NCBI GenBank assembly: GCA_026421215.1 | Contig: JAPKBN010000009.1 | Location: 1-54,228, forward strand | Source: Dehalococcoidia bacterium | GTDB taxonomy: Bacteria; Chloroflexota; Dehalococcoidia; Lucifugimonadales; Lucifugimonadaceae | Length of the DNA stretch: 54,228 bases | Reading direction: 5' to 3' | Translations under genes and position numbers: made by a program | Part shown: positions 1-9,048 of the stretch, one piece after another | Layout of the letters: each line of letters starts with the position of its first letter | How positions within the stretch are numbered: the first letter of the stretch is position 1 | Notes under the pieces: model-generated | What the model saw: only the letters and a program-made list of their open reading frames with translations | Database searches by the model: none | Told to the model about the DNA's origin: nothing

Positions 1-904
1 CAAGTGACATCCCGACAGCCAGCAACTTTGTCATCGTCTCCGGCATAGTCGCAAATGTGGATAAAAGGCTCTTTCGACGTGTGTCAGTCGATATCGTGTC
101 CGGCAAAAAGCCCTGCCTGATTGACGGCACTGCCATAGCGAACGAAAAACTGTTGTTGCCGGATCCAACATCGAACCGCACACCCCGATTTCGCGCCTCA
201 CGGAAATGTGACTTCACCTGGCCATCGTTTCCGATAATAGGCTTGTTCCACGCGAAGCAGTGCGTTGCAACATCACCGGGTCGCAGTTTCTCTAGCAACT
301 GGTCTGTGGTTCGCGTTTCAACCGCGTTCTGGTCGATCATCACCCATGTGCCGGAACGCTCAGCCGCCTCCAATGCTCGGTCTACGTTCTCCCAGCCAGG
401 TCCGCGGAAATGCGCCGTCTTGATCCCGATGACGATGTCCCTGCGTTCCAGGATCTTCTCCGCTGTCGCGCCCGCGTCCATGTCCGACACATCCTGCTCG
501 GCATCGTCACCAGCCATCCCGGCCCCTACGATGTTCAGGAGAGCAAAAACGCGTGTCACCGCGGGGACGATCCGGGCCTTCCTGAAGTCGTCAAAGTTGC
601 GCCATCCGGCACCGCCGACGTCTAGCATCGTCGTCACGCCATACGGCAGACACATCTCATCCGGGAACATTGCAGCCACGGAGCCCCACGAATGCGCGTG
701 CAGGTCGATCAACCCCGGGGTAACGTAGCAGCCCGACACGTCCGCCACTCGGGCCGCCGAGTTGGACGGTATTTTCGGAGCTACGTCCGCGATCTTGATT
801 CCAGAAACGGCGACATCCATCGGCCCATCGATGCCATTAACGGGATCGATAACATGACCGCCCTTTAGTAAGAGGTCACACTTGATGGGCGTGCTGGACG
901 TCAA
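1..904 (-). CDS. Amidohydrolase/deacetylase-type metal-dependent hydrolase (3' end beyond window)
   Basis: The minus frame is open from a TTG start at 904 to the window edge, about 301 codons. A GGAG ribosome site lies about 8 bases before the TTG. The N-terminus has the composite beta-sandwich pattern of amidohydrolases (KGGHVIDPVNG, residues 14-24), followed by TPGLIDLHAH with the metal-binding His69-x-His71. The region GVTTMLDVGG follows. The layout resembles the dihydroorotase-like 'amidohydrolase/deacetylase' group, which hydrolyses cyclic amides or N-acyl groups using one or two divalent metals. The substrate cannot be told. It lies 38 bases downstream of the Gfo/Idh oxidoreductase on the same strand, so the two are probably co-transcribed. 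The C-terminal metal ligands are outside the window. Confidence 0.85.
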   Translation of the reverse strand, partial: MTSSTPIKCDLLLKGGHVIDPVNGIDGPMDVAVSGIKIADVAPKIPSNSAARVADVSGCYVTPGLIDLHAHSWGSVAAMFPDEMCLPYGVTTMLDVGGAGWRNFDDFRKARIVPAVTRVFALLNIVGAGMAGDDAEQDVSDMDAGATAEKILERRDIVIGIKTAHFRGPGWENVDRALEAAERSGTWVMIDQNAVETRTTDQLLEKLRPGDVATHCFAWNKPIIGNDGQVKSHFREARNRGVRFDVGSGNNSFSFAMAVPSIRQGFLPDTISTDTRRKSLLSTFATMPETMTKLLAVGMSL

Positions 905-942
905 TCGGGATCTCCTCTCTAACCGAATACAGGCCAGCGGCC

Positions 943-2022
943 CTAATCTATCCGCACAGTGCGCCCGGTGTCTGACGACTCTCTCACTGCGTCGAGGATC
1001 TGCTGACAGCGCCATGCGTCTACAAAGTTAGGTGCCGGAGAGGTGCCCTCTTCGATACCGCGATTGAAGTCCCTGACAAGAAGCCGGAAAGCCATCAATC
1101 GTGGGTCGCGATCATCCGAGAAGGGCATCAACCGGGCCGGAGTTTCGATGGCCTCCAACGGTCCGCCGCCCTGACTGCCTAGTATCCCGCCGTCTTCGGC
1201 AGGGTTAGGGCTGCTCTGCTCGGCGAACAATGTTCCCTGACTGCCCATCACAGAGATCCGAGCACCCCGTCCAGGCGTAACAGCGGAAGAGCAGATCATC
1301 ATCGCAGCGCCACCGTTTTTGAAGGTGAGTGTGAATGTGAAAGAATCGTCCGTCTGAGACTGCACGATCGCGCCGGAATCATCGGTCCTGTCTGGCTGAA
1401 ACGTGTCTAGCCTGCCCGTGACCGTGTCGACATCGCCGAACCAGTAACGCAAACCGTCGATGAAGTGGGAGCCAAGGGCACCAAGGAAACCGCCCCCATC
1501 GGCCCGACTTGAAGCCCATGTCATGGGAGGAGGCGTTCCACTGCCACCGCGACTCAAATACAGCTCCAACGAAGCAAGTTTGAACTCGCCGATGTAACTG
1601 TCGTCGATCAGCTCCTTGATCTGTTCTCGCTGTGGGGTGTGACGAAACTCATGGGCGACCATCGCTGTGCGCCCGGACCTCGCCGCAACGTCCCGCATTT
1701 CGGCCGCCTGCGCTGCGCTCAGGGCGAAGGGCTTCTCGCAAAGCACGTGCTTTCCTGCATTCAGCGCGGCGATAGCGAAGTCGTGATGTGGGGTCGGAGG
1801 CGTTGCTATTGCGATAGCGTCCAGGTCGTTGCGACTGATCATCTCATAAGCATCAGTATGGAAATCCGACACATCGTTTTCGCCAGCCGCCGTTCGAGCA
1901 CGCTCCTCGTTACGGCTGTAGACCGCAGCCACATCCCAGCCTTCCGACCGGAACCCCGGAATGTGAACATCTGACCCAAACCCGACTCCGAGGATTCCGA
2001 CTCTTCGATTTCCACTGGTCAA
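943..2022 (-). CDS. Gfo/Idh/MocA family NAD(P)-dependent oxidoreductase
   Basis: 359 residues, normal for the family. The N-terminal Rossmann fold carries GVGFGS at residues 12-17. The family signature EKPF is at 96-99 and the putative catalytic His186 sits in GALGSHFIDG. Members oxidise or reduce a hydroxyl on sugars, inositols or related alcohols with NAD(P) in the cytoplasm; the substrate here is unknown. The start is a TTG at 2022 preceded by GGGAG with about 7 bases spacing. The amidohydrolase follows 38 bases downstream, suggesting a two-gene catabolic operon. Class assignment is firm, the reaction is not. Confidence 0.9.
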   Translation of the reverse strand: MTSGNRRVGILGVGFGSDVHIPGFRSEGWDVAAVYSRNEERARTAAGENDVSDFHTDAYEMISRNDLDAIAIATPPTPHHDFAIAALNAGKHVLCEKPFALSAAQAAEMRDVAARSGRTAMVAHEFRHTPQREQIKELIDDSYIGEFKLASLELYLSRGGSGTPPPMTWASSRADGGGFLGALGSHFIDGLRYWFGDVDTVTGRLDTFQPDRTDDSGAIVQSQTDDSFTFTLTFKNGGAAMMICSSAVTPGRGARISVMGSQGTLFAEQSSPNPAEDGGILGSQGGGPLEAIETPARLMPFSDDRDPRLMAFRLLVRDFNRGIEEGTSPAPNFVDAWRCQQILDAVRESSDTGRTVRID

Positions 2023-2368
2023 GTTACGTCTCCCACGACCTCAGGTTGATTCGTTTGTCACTTGGCCGGGAGAGCCTATCACGGTCCACTGAGCCTGCCG
2101 GACCGGACCGGCTCGGCTCGGCTGATCACCATAGGTAATCGTCGGCGGGTATGCAGGCGGCTGGAGGCCGTTCATGTTCACACTTACTGAGGTGATAGTC
2201 GTGACGAACGGTGTCGCCGTGGCCTCAGTGGTTCGACGGGAGCGTCAGGCTCACGCGATGAACACCTGACTCCGGACAATCAGGCGGTAGGAAGCAGTGA
2301 GATCCCCTTATTTTGACCGAACAATAGGACCGTAAGCGGTGCTTTCGAAACCCCAACGCCGTTGAGAG
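2023..2368. other. Intergenic region, 346 bp
   Basis: Both flanking genes are on the minus strand. This stretch holds the upstream region of the Gfo/Idh gene and the downstream region of the luciferase-like gene. I see no plausible ORF with a ribosome site, no long inverted repeat and no RNA gene. A short run of repeated GGACCG/GGCTCG units occurs near 2100-2120. Confidence 0.5.
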
Positions 2369-3379
2369 TCAGCCCCGCGGCTCAAGATCAAATGCCTCTG
2401 ACAGCAATTCGTAAGATCGTTTTCGGTCCTCGTAACGATGCGTGATAGTCAATACGATCACTTCATCTACCTCGTATCTCGCCGCCAACTCGAGAATTTC
2501 TCGCTTCACAACATCAGGATCACCCTCGATCGCCCGTTCCTGCTGCTGCGCCATATACGCCAGCTCTTGCTGCGAGAACTCTCCCTCAAGTGCCAGTTCC
2601 GGGGCCGGAACACCGTCATATGGCTGCCCCTGGTCGCGCCTGAGGCGCATCAAGTGCCGACTCAACCCGAGCTTCCGCGCCTCTTCCGTAGTCTCGGCAC
2701 AGGTCGCGGATATACCGATATTCACGAGCGGCGAGTCCAGCCATTGAGACGGCTGGAACGTCTCTCGATATCTGGCCACAATTGCCGGACCGTCCTGGGT
2801 AATGAAGTGCGCCCATGACAGCGGTAGACCGAGCTGTGCGGCCACAGTTGCGCTACCCATCGATGAGGCGAGCAACCATGTCTCTGGAGATGTCGGTCCT
2901 GCCGGCATCGCCGTGATCCCGTGATAAGGGTGATCTTCAGGAAGTTCCCCGTCCATGTAGTTCAGGAGATCGTTGACCTGATTGGGGTACGACTCAAGCG
3001 GAGGACCGACCGGCCCGGGTTGAAGGGCGATAGCGGTATATCGGTCGCTGCCGGGCGCGCGCCCGAGTCCAAGATCGATCCGTCCGGGATGAAGCGTTTC
3101 CAACATCCGGAACGACTCGGCGACCTTCAGCGGCGAATAGTGGCTTAGCATCACGCCGCCACTTCCGACACGGATCCCGGTCGTCGCAGCCGCAAGTGCC
3201 GGGATCAATATCTCCGGCGTCGGGCTCGCGAGTGTTCGCGTGTTGTGATGCTCGGCCAGCCAGTAACGGGTATAGCCAAGTTTGTCCGCCAGTTGAGCAA
3301 GTTCAATTGTGGCGAGCACCGCATCTCGCGGAGTGCCGCCCATCCGAATAGGGGACTGGTCAAGGACGCTAAGTTTCAC
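2369..3379 (-). CDS. LLM-class flavin-dependent oxidoreductase, YhbW/MsnO8-like
   Basis: 336 residues, one bacterial-luciferase-like TIM barrel. Diagnostic stretches are RYWLAEHHN (38-46), VGSGGVMLSHYSPL (71-84) and HPGRIDLGLGRAPGSD (97-112). These match the E. coli YhbW subgroup closely, from memory of that sequence. Such enzymes use FMNH2 or F420H2 with O2 or a substrate; the physiological substrate is generally unknown. It starts with ATG at 3379 and is divergent from the nucleotide-sugar dehydratase gene. It is the first of four luciferase-like genes in this window. The subgroup differs from the other three, so they are not recent duplicates. Confidence 0.88.
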   Translation of the reverse strand: MKLSVLDQSPIRMGGTPRDAVLATIELAQLADKLGYTRYWLAEHHNTRTLASPTPEILIPALAAATTGIRVGSGGVMLSHYSPLKVAESFRMLETLHPGRIDLGLGRAPGSDRYTAIALQPGPVGPPLESYPNQVNDLLNYMDGELPEDHPYHGITAMPAGPTSPETWLLASSMGSATVAAQLGLPLSWAHFITQDGPAIVARYRETFQPSQWLDSPLVNIGISATCAETTEEARKLGLSRHLMRLRRDQGQPYDGVPAPELALEGEFSQQELAYMAQQQERAIEGDPDVVKREILELAARYEVDEVIVLTITHRYEDRKRSYELLSEAFDLEPRG

Positions 3380-3689
3380 GCGTTAATCCTCCGTATGACG
3401 GCGTGATTCACACCGCCGTCCGGGAGGATAACCCGTCAGATGCCCTATATCCCCTTCGATTTTCGCCAACTACCCTAGATAATGATCCGCCCGACGGAGC
3501 GATCTGAACGGCCCGCCCGGGGTTTTCTGACCAGGTTCACACACGGGAAAAAGTGATTACCGATAAAGGATTCTCCTACGAAACGCCATGTAACGTATTG
3601 GGGGCGGAGTATGCTGGGTTTCGGCGACAAGGCTGTGGATGTGCCTTGTCCAGACGTGTAAATGAGCTAGGAGCAATCAGCTGAGGGCG
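3380..3689. other. Divergent intergenic region, 310 bp
   Basis: It separates the minus-strand luciferase-like gene from the plus-strand nucleotide-sugar dehydratase, so it should hold both promoters. I could not assign -35/-10 boxes with confidence. A GC-rich run followed by TTTT at about 3510-3528 is a weak hairpin candidate only. No ORF of note. Confidence 0.4.
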
Positions 3690-5618
3690 TTGAGCAACGT
3701 TTCCCGCATGAGCGGACGAACACGCTGGATCGTGCTTGTTCTACTTCACCTCATTCTCGTGACGGTGTCGTTCTGGGCATCCTTCGCTATACGGCTCGAT
3801 TTCGATATCGACCGTATCCCGAGGGATATCTTCTGGCAGTCACTACCGATGCTCCTTGCCGCTCGCCTCGCTTCCCTTGCCGGGTTTCGTCTCTTTAGAG
3901 GTATGTGGCGCTACGTCGCCATCCCGGACCTCGTGCAGATTCTCAAGGCGACATTAGTCGGCTCTATCGCCTTCGTTATCCTCCAGATATGGCTCTTCGG
4001 GTTGGTGGGCTTCCCGAGAAGCGTCTTCCTCATCGATTTTGCCGGCAACATTTTCCTGTTGTCTGGGATACGGCTGGCCGTCAGAATCCTCCGTGAACGT
4101 TCTATGGTCGCCTCGTACCCGGAGGCTGGCGGTGGGAGACTCCTCATCATAGGAGCGGGGGACGCCGGGGCGTCGCTCTGCTCGCAGGCGTTTACCACCA
4201 CGAATTTCCAATACGAACCGGTTGTGTTTGCTGACGATGATCCCAGCAAGATCGGCCAGACGATCATCGGCGTGCCCGTTGCTGGGCGCATCTCAGAGAT
4301 AGCCTCTCTCGTACGCAGGTACGACGTGGATATCGCCGTGATAGCCATCCCTTCGGCAAGTTCATCTCGAAAACGTGCAATAGTTGAGATATGTCGTGAG
4401 GCCGGCGTCGAGTGCAAAATCCTCCCCGCTACGTCGGACCTTGTCGACGGGTCGGTCAGTATCTCCGAGATCAGGGAAGTCGAAATCCTTGACCTGCTTG
4501 GGAGGCCTCAGGCGAACCTGAACGTTGATCTGATAAGGGACTCGATCCAGGACAAGAAGGTGATGGTGACGGGCGCCGCCGGTTCCGTCGGCTCTGAACT
4601 CGTTCGCCAGATAGCTGCGCTTAGGCCAAGACTGTTGGTGCTGGTGGATAGAGCGGAAAACCAGCTTGTTTATTTTGAAGCCGAGATCAAGCCTTTCATG
4701 CTACCCGGCACAAAACTGACCGTTCGAATCGTGGACGTAAACGACCAACCCGCCCTGCTTCGCTTGATGAAAGAGTCTTACCCCGACACCGTGTTCCACG
4801 CTGCCGCACATAAACATGTCAATCTGATGGAAGACGCACCGTCCCAGGCGATAGCCAACAACGTAGGCGGCACGCTCTCCGCCGCCAGATGCGCGATAGA
4901 TGTCGGAGCGGAAACCTTCCTTCTAATATCGACTGACAAAGCGGTAAACCCGACCAGTGTTATGGGCGCGACGAAGAGATTCGCGGAACTCGTTATCAGG
5001 GAACTCAACAGGACCTCGGAGACGCGGTTTATCGCCGTGAGATTCGGCAACGTCCTTGGCTCTAACGCCAGCGTTGTACCCATCTTTCGCCGGCAGATAG
5101 CGAATGGCGGCCCTGTGACGGTGACCCACCCGGACGTAGAACGCTACTTCATGAGCGGAAGTGAGGCCGTCGGTCTGATCCTCCAGGCCGCTGCTATCGG
5201 GGAGGGGGGTGAGGTGTTCATCCTCGAGATGGGTGACCCAATCAAGATCGTGACCCTTGCAGAGACCCTGATAACACTTTCTGGCCTGACCCCGGGCGAT
5301 GATATAGAGATCGTGTACACCGGCCTCAAGCCAGGCGAGAAGTTGAGCGAGGAACTGAGTTTCTCTGGTGAAGATGTAACCGACACCGGCCTGGACAAAC
5401 TCTGGGTGCTGAACGATATCCAGAGTGAGCTCGGTATGGTGGCAAAGGCCGAGAGGCTGCTGGCAGCTCTCCCAGAATTGGACGAGATCACTGCGCGCAA
5501 CCGCATTGGCGAGGTCGTGTCGGGATATCGCCCGGCGTCCGCCTCCGATCTCGGCGACCGTAAATCTCCGAATGCCGCGACAAAACAGACGGAGAGCCAG
5601 GGACCCAGCGACTCCTAA
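3690..5618 (+). CDS. Membrane nucleoside-diphosphate sugar 4,6-dehydratase/epimerase (CapD/WbpM/FlaA1-like)
   Basis: 642 residues. Four hydrophobic segments occupy roughly residues 13-33, 50-68, 84-106 and 111-132. A first Rossmann-like domain (GAGDAG at 155-160) follows, then the catalytic SDR domain with TGAAGSVG (294-301), STDKAVN (414-420) and MGATK (425-429). The catalytic Tyr is replaced by Met, which is normal for WbpM-type dehydratases. These enzymes convert UDP-GlcNAc-type sugars to 4-keto-6-deoxy sugars for surface polysaccharide or glycan synthesis at the inner membrane. The start is TTG at 3690, or ATG at 3708; neither has a strong ribosome site. No other glycan genes are adjacent. 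Confidence 0.92.
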   Translation: MSNVSRMSGRTRWIVLVLLHLILVTVSFWASFAIRLDFDIDRIPRDIFWQSLPMLLAARLASLAGFRLFRGMWRYVAIPDLVQILKATLVGSIAFVILQIWLFGLVGFPRSVFLIDFAGNIFLLSGIRLAVRILRERSMVASYPEAGGGRLLIIGAGDAGASLCSQAFTTTNFQYEPVVFADDDPSKIGQTIIGVPVAGRISEIASLVRRYDVDIAVIAIPSASSSRKRAIVEICREAGVECKILPATSDLVDGSVSISEIREVEILDLLGRPQANLNVDLIRDSIQDKKVMVTGAAGSVGSELVRQIAALRPRLLVLVDRAENQLVYFEAEIKPFMLPGTKLTVRIVDVNDQPALLRLMKESYPDTVFHAAAHKHVNLMEDAPSQAIANNVGGTLSAARCAIDVGAETFLLISTDKAVNPTSVMGATKRFAELVIRELNRTSETRFIAVRFGNVLGSNASVVPIFRRQIANGGPVTVTHPDVERYFMSGSEAVGLILQAAAIGEGGEVFILEMGDPIKIVTLAETLITLSGLTPGDDIEIVYTGLKPGEKLSEELSFSGEDVTDTGLDKLWVLNDIQSELGMVAKAERLLAALPELDEITARNRIGEVVSGYRPASASDLGDRKSPNAATKQTESQGPSDS

Positions 5619-6034
5619 CCAGCACCGGGTGCCTGAATTTGTTTTCGCATGGTGCGCGCCGATAATCGACCGTTGATTTAACAGCCACGGCCTGGGTGAA
5701 AATCACAACGACACATGTGGGTTTTGTGTCCCGGGATTCCCAGGAGATGGGACATCGGGGGTATGCGTGAGGGTCCTACACAGCGCGGATTACAGTGCTG
5801 CCTACACACCCGCCTCGATACTCGATGTTCGCAAACCGGGGACCGTCGCGTAAGGCCTCAGAGGGCGCGTGGCTCTACGTGCTTTGATCTCAAGTTATCG
5901 GCAAAAATAAATATGCTTGCCGGAAACTCCGGAGGGGACCGGAGCAATGCGGTTCCGTCAGATCACTATCTCAGTGTCACCGGAAGCGGTGGCGATCCCC
6001 CTAAAACGGCCTCTGCATTACGCAGGGTTTATCT
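5619..6034. other. Convergent intergenic region, 416 bp
   Basis: It lies between the dehydratase (plus) and the anchored hydrolase (minus). Long open frames here read through the neighbouring gene on the other strand and have no protein-family character. No clear terminator was found. A small hairpin with CCGGA/TCCGG arms is near 5920-5935. Confidence 0.4.
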
Positions 6035-7189
6035 TTATTTTCGTTGGCCTCGGACTAACGAACGCAAAAACAATTCCAGCGCAGATTCATATCTTCCTTC
6101 GTCAATGTTCCAGGCGTGCACGTGTTTGGCCTCATGGACGCGTTCATACGTCACGAGATCGGGCCGAGCCTCGGCCAATTCATCGCTTGTCTTCACCGGA
6201 ATTCGGTCGTCGTTATCCCCGTGGAACAACAGGACAGGCGCGGCCAACTGGTCGACCGCTTCTAGGTACTCCATATCATCGAACTCGATGTCGAAACGCT
6301 GCTCCGTGATGAATCGCGCCGTGGATGTGATAAATCCGGGTACGTGAAGCTCGGCGGCCGCCTGGTCAATCACCCTTGATAGATCCAGCATGGGAGCGTC
6401 CAGGACTACACCGGAAACATTTGAGGCAAGCGGCGAGTTGTAGAGGAATGACATCACAATCGCTCCACCCATGCTGTAGCCGTAAGGAATCACCGATTCA
6501 GCGCCCTGATCAAGCGCGTACTGAACCGCGGCCTCCAGGTCCTGCCACTCCGTAGCCCCGTACAGGTAATACCCTGACGGGTCTTCCGCCACGCCCTCAT
6601 CGTTCCTGTAGTCGATAACGAGTGACGACAGCCCGGATCGAGCGATTGCCGGGATGGATCGTAAAGCCTCTATCCGGTCTCCGGCATGTCCGTGCACATG
6701 GATCACCCAGGTATCACCGTCATCGATCAGCCACGCTCCCAGCGGGCTGAGCGCACCGGGAAACGTGACTTCCCTAAAAGGTATGCCGTGCGCCACGAGA
6801 GGATCGGTGCTGAACACCTCTCGGGTCATCCGTGCCGACGTACCGGGCTTTGGACGCCCATTGAGTTCGCTGAATTCACGCGTAACGAGGTCGTCCTCGT
6901 TCGATAAAAGATCACCCACCCGGGCAAATCCATCATCCCACTCGAAACCCCAGATACCCGGCTGCACCCATCGGCCGTCCCTGGATGGATGCTTGAAGCT
7001 GATCTGATTCGCAGATACTGAAACGACTTCTAGATCGGGCTCATCCACCTCGCGGTCGATCTTGAAAGCGCCATATTCGATCAATCCGGAGTAGTACCAG
7101 CTTGCCCCGAGGGTCAGAATCCCGAATACCGCGACTGTCACGGCAACGGTGATGCCCATTCGTTGTTTTGTGATCCTGAACAAATTCAC
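6035..7189 (-). CDS. Membrane-anchored alpha/beta hydrolase
   Basis: 384 residues. An N-terminal transmembrane or signal-anchor segment covers about residues 12-34, so the catalytic domain probably faces the outside. The oxyanion-region motif HVHGHAGD is at 164-171. The nucleophile elbow GYSMGG gives Ser239, HGDNDDRIP gives the acid (about Asp326-328), and EAKHVHAW gives the His (356 or 358). This is a complete serine-hydrolase triad of the dienelactone hydrolase/BAAT-like type. The substrate is unknown. The start is GTG at 7189 with AAGGA only 3 bases upstream; ATG 10 codons later is an alternative that still keeps the anchor. Confidence 0.85.
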   Translation of the reverse strand: MNLFRITKQRMGITVAVTVAVFGILTLGASWYYSGLIEYGAFKIDREVDEPDLEVVSVSANQISFKHPSRDGRWVQPGIWGFEWDDGFARVGDLLSNEDDLVTREFSELNGRPKPGTSARMTREVFSTDPLVAHGIPFREVTFPGALSPLGAWLIDDGDTWVIHVHGHAGDRIEALRSIPAIARSGLSSLVIDYRNDEGVAEDPSGYYLYGATEWQDLEAAVQYALDQGAESVIPYGYSMGGAIVMSFLYNSPLASNVSGVVLDAPMLDLSRVIDQAAAELHVPGFITSTARFITEQRFDIEFDDMEYLEAVDQLAAPVLLFHGDNDDRIPVKTSDELAEARPDLVTYERVHEAKHVHAWNIDEGRYESALELFLRSLVRGQRK

Positions 7190-7351
7190 GGGTCCTTGGA
7201 ATCTGGGGATTCTGCAGTTCTGATCATTATGGTGGACCAGGTGATTGGTGAGCGTGAAAATCTACCCACGCGCCGCGCCGGGCGCACCATGCTGAGATTT
7301 CCGGAACACGGAGAGATGTTCGTTTTGAGCTCGACGATGTAGCCTGTCACG

Positions 7352-7876
7352 ATGTCACTTCGGCCGGAAACGTCTCAAACCTACGGTCACCAGGACCCCA
7401 GATTCTGCCCGACCTGTGGCGGACCTCTCGAAGACGGTCACGAATCTGGATTTCTTGTCTGCAAGAGTTGTGGGCGTATTTCATACTTGGACCCGAAACT
7501 CGCCGGCGCGGCGATGGTCGAGATAGACGATAAGCTGCTTCTTGTTCGACGCGGCATTCAGCCGGCTTACGGCAAATGGAGCTTCCCGTCCGGATACGTT
7601 AACCGGGGCGAACAGGTAGAGCGTGCCGTGGAGCGTGAGGTCGTGGAGGAAACCGGACTCGTGGTCACAGCTGACTGGCTTGTCGGTCTCTATTCAGAGC
7701 CAGACAAGATCGTTGTACTGGCCGTCTACAGCGCCACCGTTACAGGCGGAAAGTTGATCGCCGGTGACGAAACACTGGAAACCGACACTTTTCCTTACGA
7801 CCAGCTCCCAGATCTCGCCTTCAACGGCGATGCGAAAATTGTCGGGGACTGGCTGGACGGTCGAACAAAGCGGTAA
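7352..7876 (+). CDS. Nudix hydrolase with N-terminal zinc ribbon
   Basis: 174 residues. Cys19, Cys22, Cys37 and Cys40 form a zinc ribbon. The Nudix box runs from Gly81 to about residue 103 and has all its key residues (G-x5-E-x7-RE-x2-EE-x-G). The arrangement is typical of ADP-ribose/NAD-type pyrophosphohydrolases, which split X-linked nucleoside diphosphates with Mg2+. The start is ATG at 7352 with a weak ribosome site. It is divergent from the anchored hydrolase and followed on the same strand by the TPP-fold gene. Confidence 0.9.
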   Translation: MSLRPETSQTYGHQDPRFCPTCGGPLEDGHESGFLVCKSCGRISYLDPKLAGAAMVEIDDKLLLVRRGIQPAYGKWSFPSGYVNRGEQVERAVEREVVEETGLVVTADWLVGLYSEPDKIVVLAVYSATVTGGKLIAGDETLETDTFPYDQLPDLAFNGDAKIVGDWLDGRTKR

Positions 7877-8011
7877 TTGCTCGCAGCACCGCGTAAGGGA
7901 ACGGCTTGCTTCGCCCGTCACTCATCTCTCGGACGCTCATCGATGCCGAAGGCAACCCCAACCACTATCTGTCGTCCAACAGAATTTCGAATAAAGGAAA
8001 CGTTAATTCAC

Positions 8012-8599
8012 TTGATCGATCCAATGGAAGCTGCTCGTGTGTTCGCACGAGAGCGCGGAGATTCGATCGTCGTGCCACATCCAGCGAATGAGCGCTACTG
8101 GGCGCAAGTTTCTGGAGCGCCGGAGCGAGACTTCCTGCCGCCCCAGTCGGATGGTGAAGAAGCCGCGTTTGCGCTGGGCTTATCGATCGCGCGGCCTGAA
8201 GACCGGCTGATCATGCTGGACGTAGACGAGGCTTTACTGTCCAACCTGGGCGTGCTTGTGACGATATCCGAAGCTGCTCCGCAGAACCTCGTGCACGTAC
8301 TTTTCCAGAGCGGTGTCCGGTCTGGAAAAGCCGGGCTGCCCCTGCCCGGAGGTAGTGACACGGACTTCGCCACTATCGCTCGCGGCGCTGGCTACCTGAA
8401 CGCATACCAGTTCGACGACCTGGAGGAGTTGGCCGGAGAAGCGGCCAGAATTCTCAACGAGTCCGGGCCGACCATGCTGGTTATCAAAGTCGATCCGTTC
8501 TCCGGGGGGTGGGATGACGCCAGCCCTCCACGCCGCCATGACATGAGCGATGCGATCAGAGACTACCGAACCAATCTCGGGGACGCAGATAAACCTTAA
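8012..8599 (+). CDS. TPP-binding-fold protein, sulfopyruvate/phosphonopyruvate decarboxylase beta-subunit-like
   Basis: About 195 residues, the size of a stand-alone TPP-enzyme C-terminal (PP) domain. The stretches SNLGVLVTISEAAPQNLVHV and DFATIARGAGY match ComE/phosphonopyruvate decarboxylase beta chains. The GDG of the TPP diphosphate motif is changed to LDVDEA, keeping only the central Asp, so catalysis is doubtful or the cofactor is bound differently. No Pyr-domain (alpha) partner is next to it. The frame opens further upstream (TTG 7877, ATG 7943). I prefer TTG 8012 or ATG 8024 because homology begins at MEAARVFA and an AAGGA lies at 7994-7998. Confidence 0.65.
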   Translation: MIDPMEAARVFARERGDSIVVPHPANERYWAQVSGAPERDFLPPQSDGEEAAFALGLSIARPEDRLIMLDVDEALLSNLGVLVTISEAAPQNLVHVLFQSGVRSGKAGLPLPGGSDTDFATIARGAGYLNAYQFDDLEELAGEAARILNESGPTMLVIKVDPFSGGWDDASPPRRHDMSDAIRDYRTNLGDADKP

Positions 8600-8856
8600 T
8601 TTGGCCATACCCTCGAGAGCCGATGCCATTTGGCGGATATAGACCATCGTCTTCGTCGAAATCACAACATCATGTGACGATATTCGTAACATGGGGACCT
8701 GCGCTTTTATCACACGGTTATAAGGATCCCTGAGGCCCGTCGCAACCTCGATTGTGGGTAACCGAGGTCGCTCCCGTTGATTGAACTAACTGAAGATTAT
8801 TTCGATGAGTTGGACCTTGAATATGTCGATATCGTTGAAGGATCAACAAGGGGTGA
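8600..8856. other. Gene-poor stretch downstream of the TPP-fold gene
   Basis: No supported gene. On the plus strand a 36-codon frame (TTG 8777 to TAG 8887) is acidic and has GAGG about 9 bases upstream, but it resembles nothing I know. The minus frames are broken. This, with the neighbouring pseudogene, suggests a decaying region of roughly 1 kb between two intact blocks. Confidence 0.4.
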
Positions 8857-9048
8857 TCACGCCACTTTCTGGAGATCCGCCGGATAGACGGTCTCATGAG
8901 TATGCCGTGTGAAGACATCGTCGCCTTCGGGGTGCGTTATCGGGTCGCTGAACAAGGACTTATAACTGTTGCTACTTGCGACAGGACCCGCTGCCTTGAA
9001 TGTTCGAGTAACCCGGTTGATCAAAGGGCGAACTATGTTGTCTAACAC
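8857..9048 (-). CDS. Hypothetical 63-residue protein behind a structured leader
   Basis: Unrecognised. The frame starts with GTG at 9048. A full AGGAG (9061-9057) lies exactly 8 bases upstream, which is ideal spacing and the main reason to take this ORF seriously. The protein has a basic amphipathic N-terminal half (RPLINRVTRTFKAAG) and an acidic/His-rich end (HPEGDDVFTRHTHE). No membrane segment or Cys is present. Directly upstream is a 78-base inverted-repeat element that overlaps the start. It could be a real small regulated protein, the remnant of a longer gene, or chance. Codon quality is not clearly that of the neighbours. Confidence 0.35.
   Translation of the reverse strand: MLDNIVRPLINRVTRTFKAAGPVASSNSYKSLFSDPITHPEGDDVFTRHTHETVYPADLQKVA

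Noticed and set aside
57-728. Long plus-strand open frame
   Set aside because: It is antisense to the amidohydrolase, which has a start, ribosome site and His-x-His motif; the plus frame has no protein-family character.
5715-6347. Plus-strand frame of 210 codons
   Set aside because: Overlaps the minus-strand hydrolase and lacks a ribosome site or recognisable domain.
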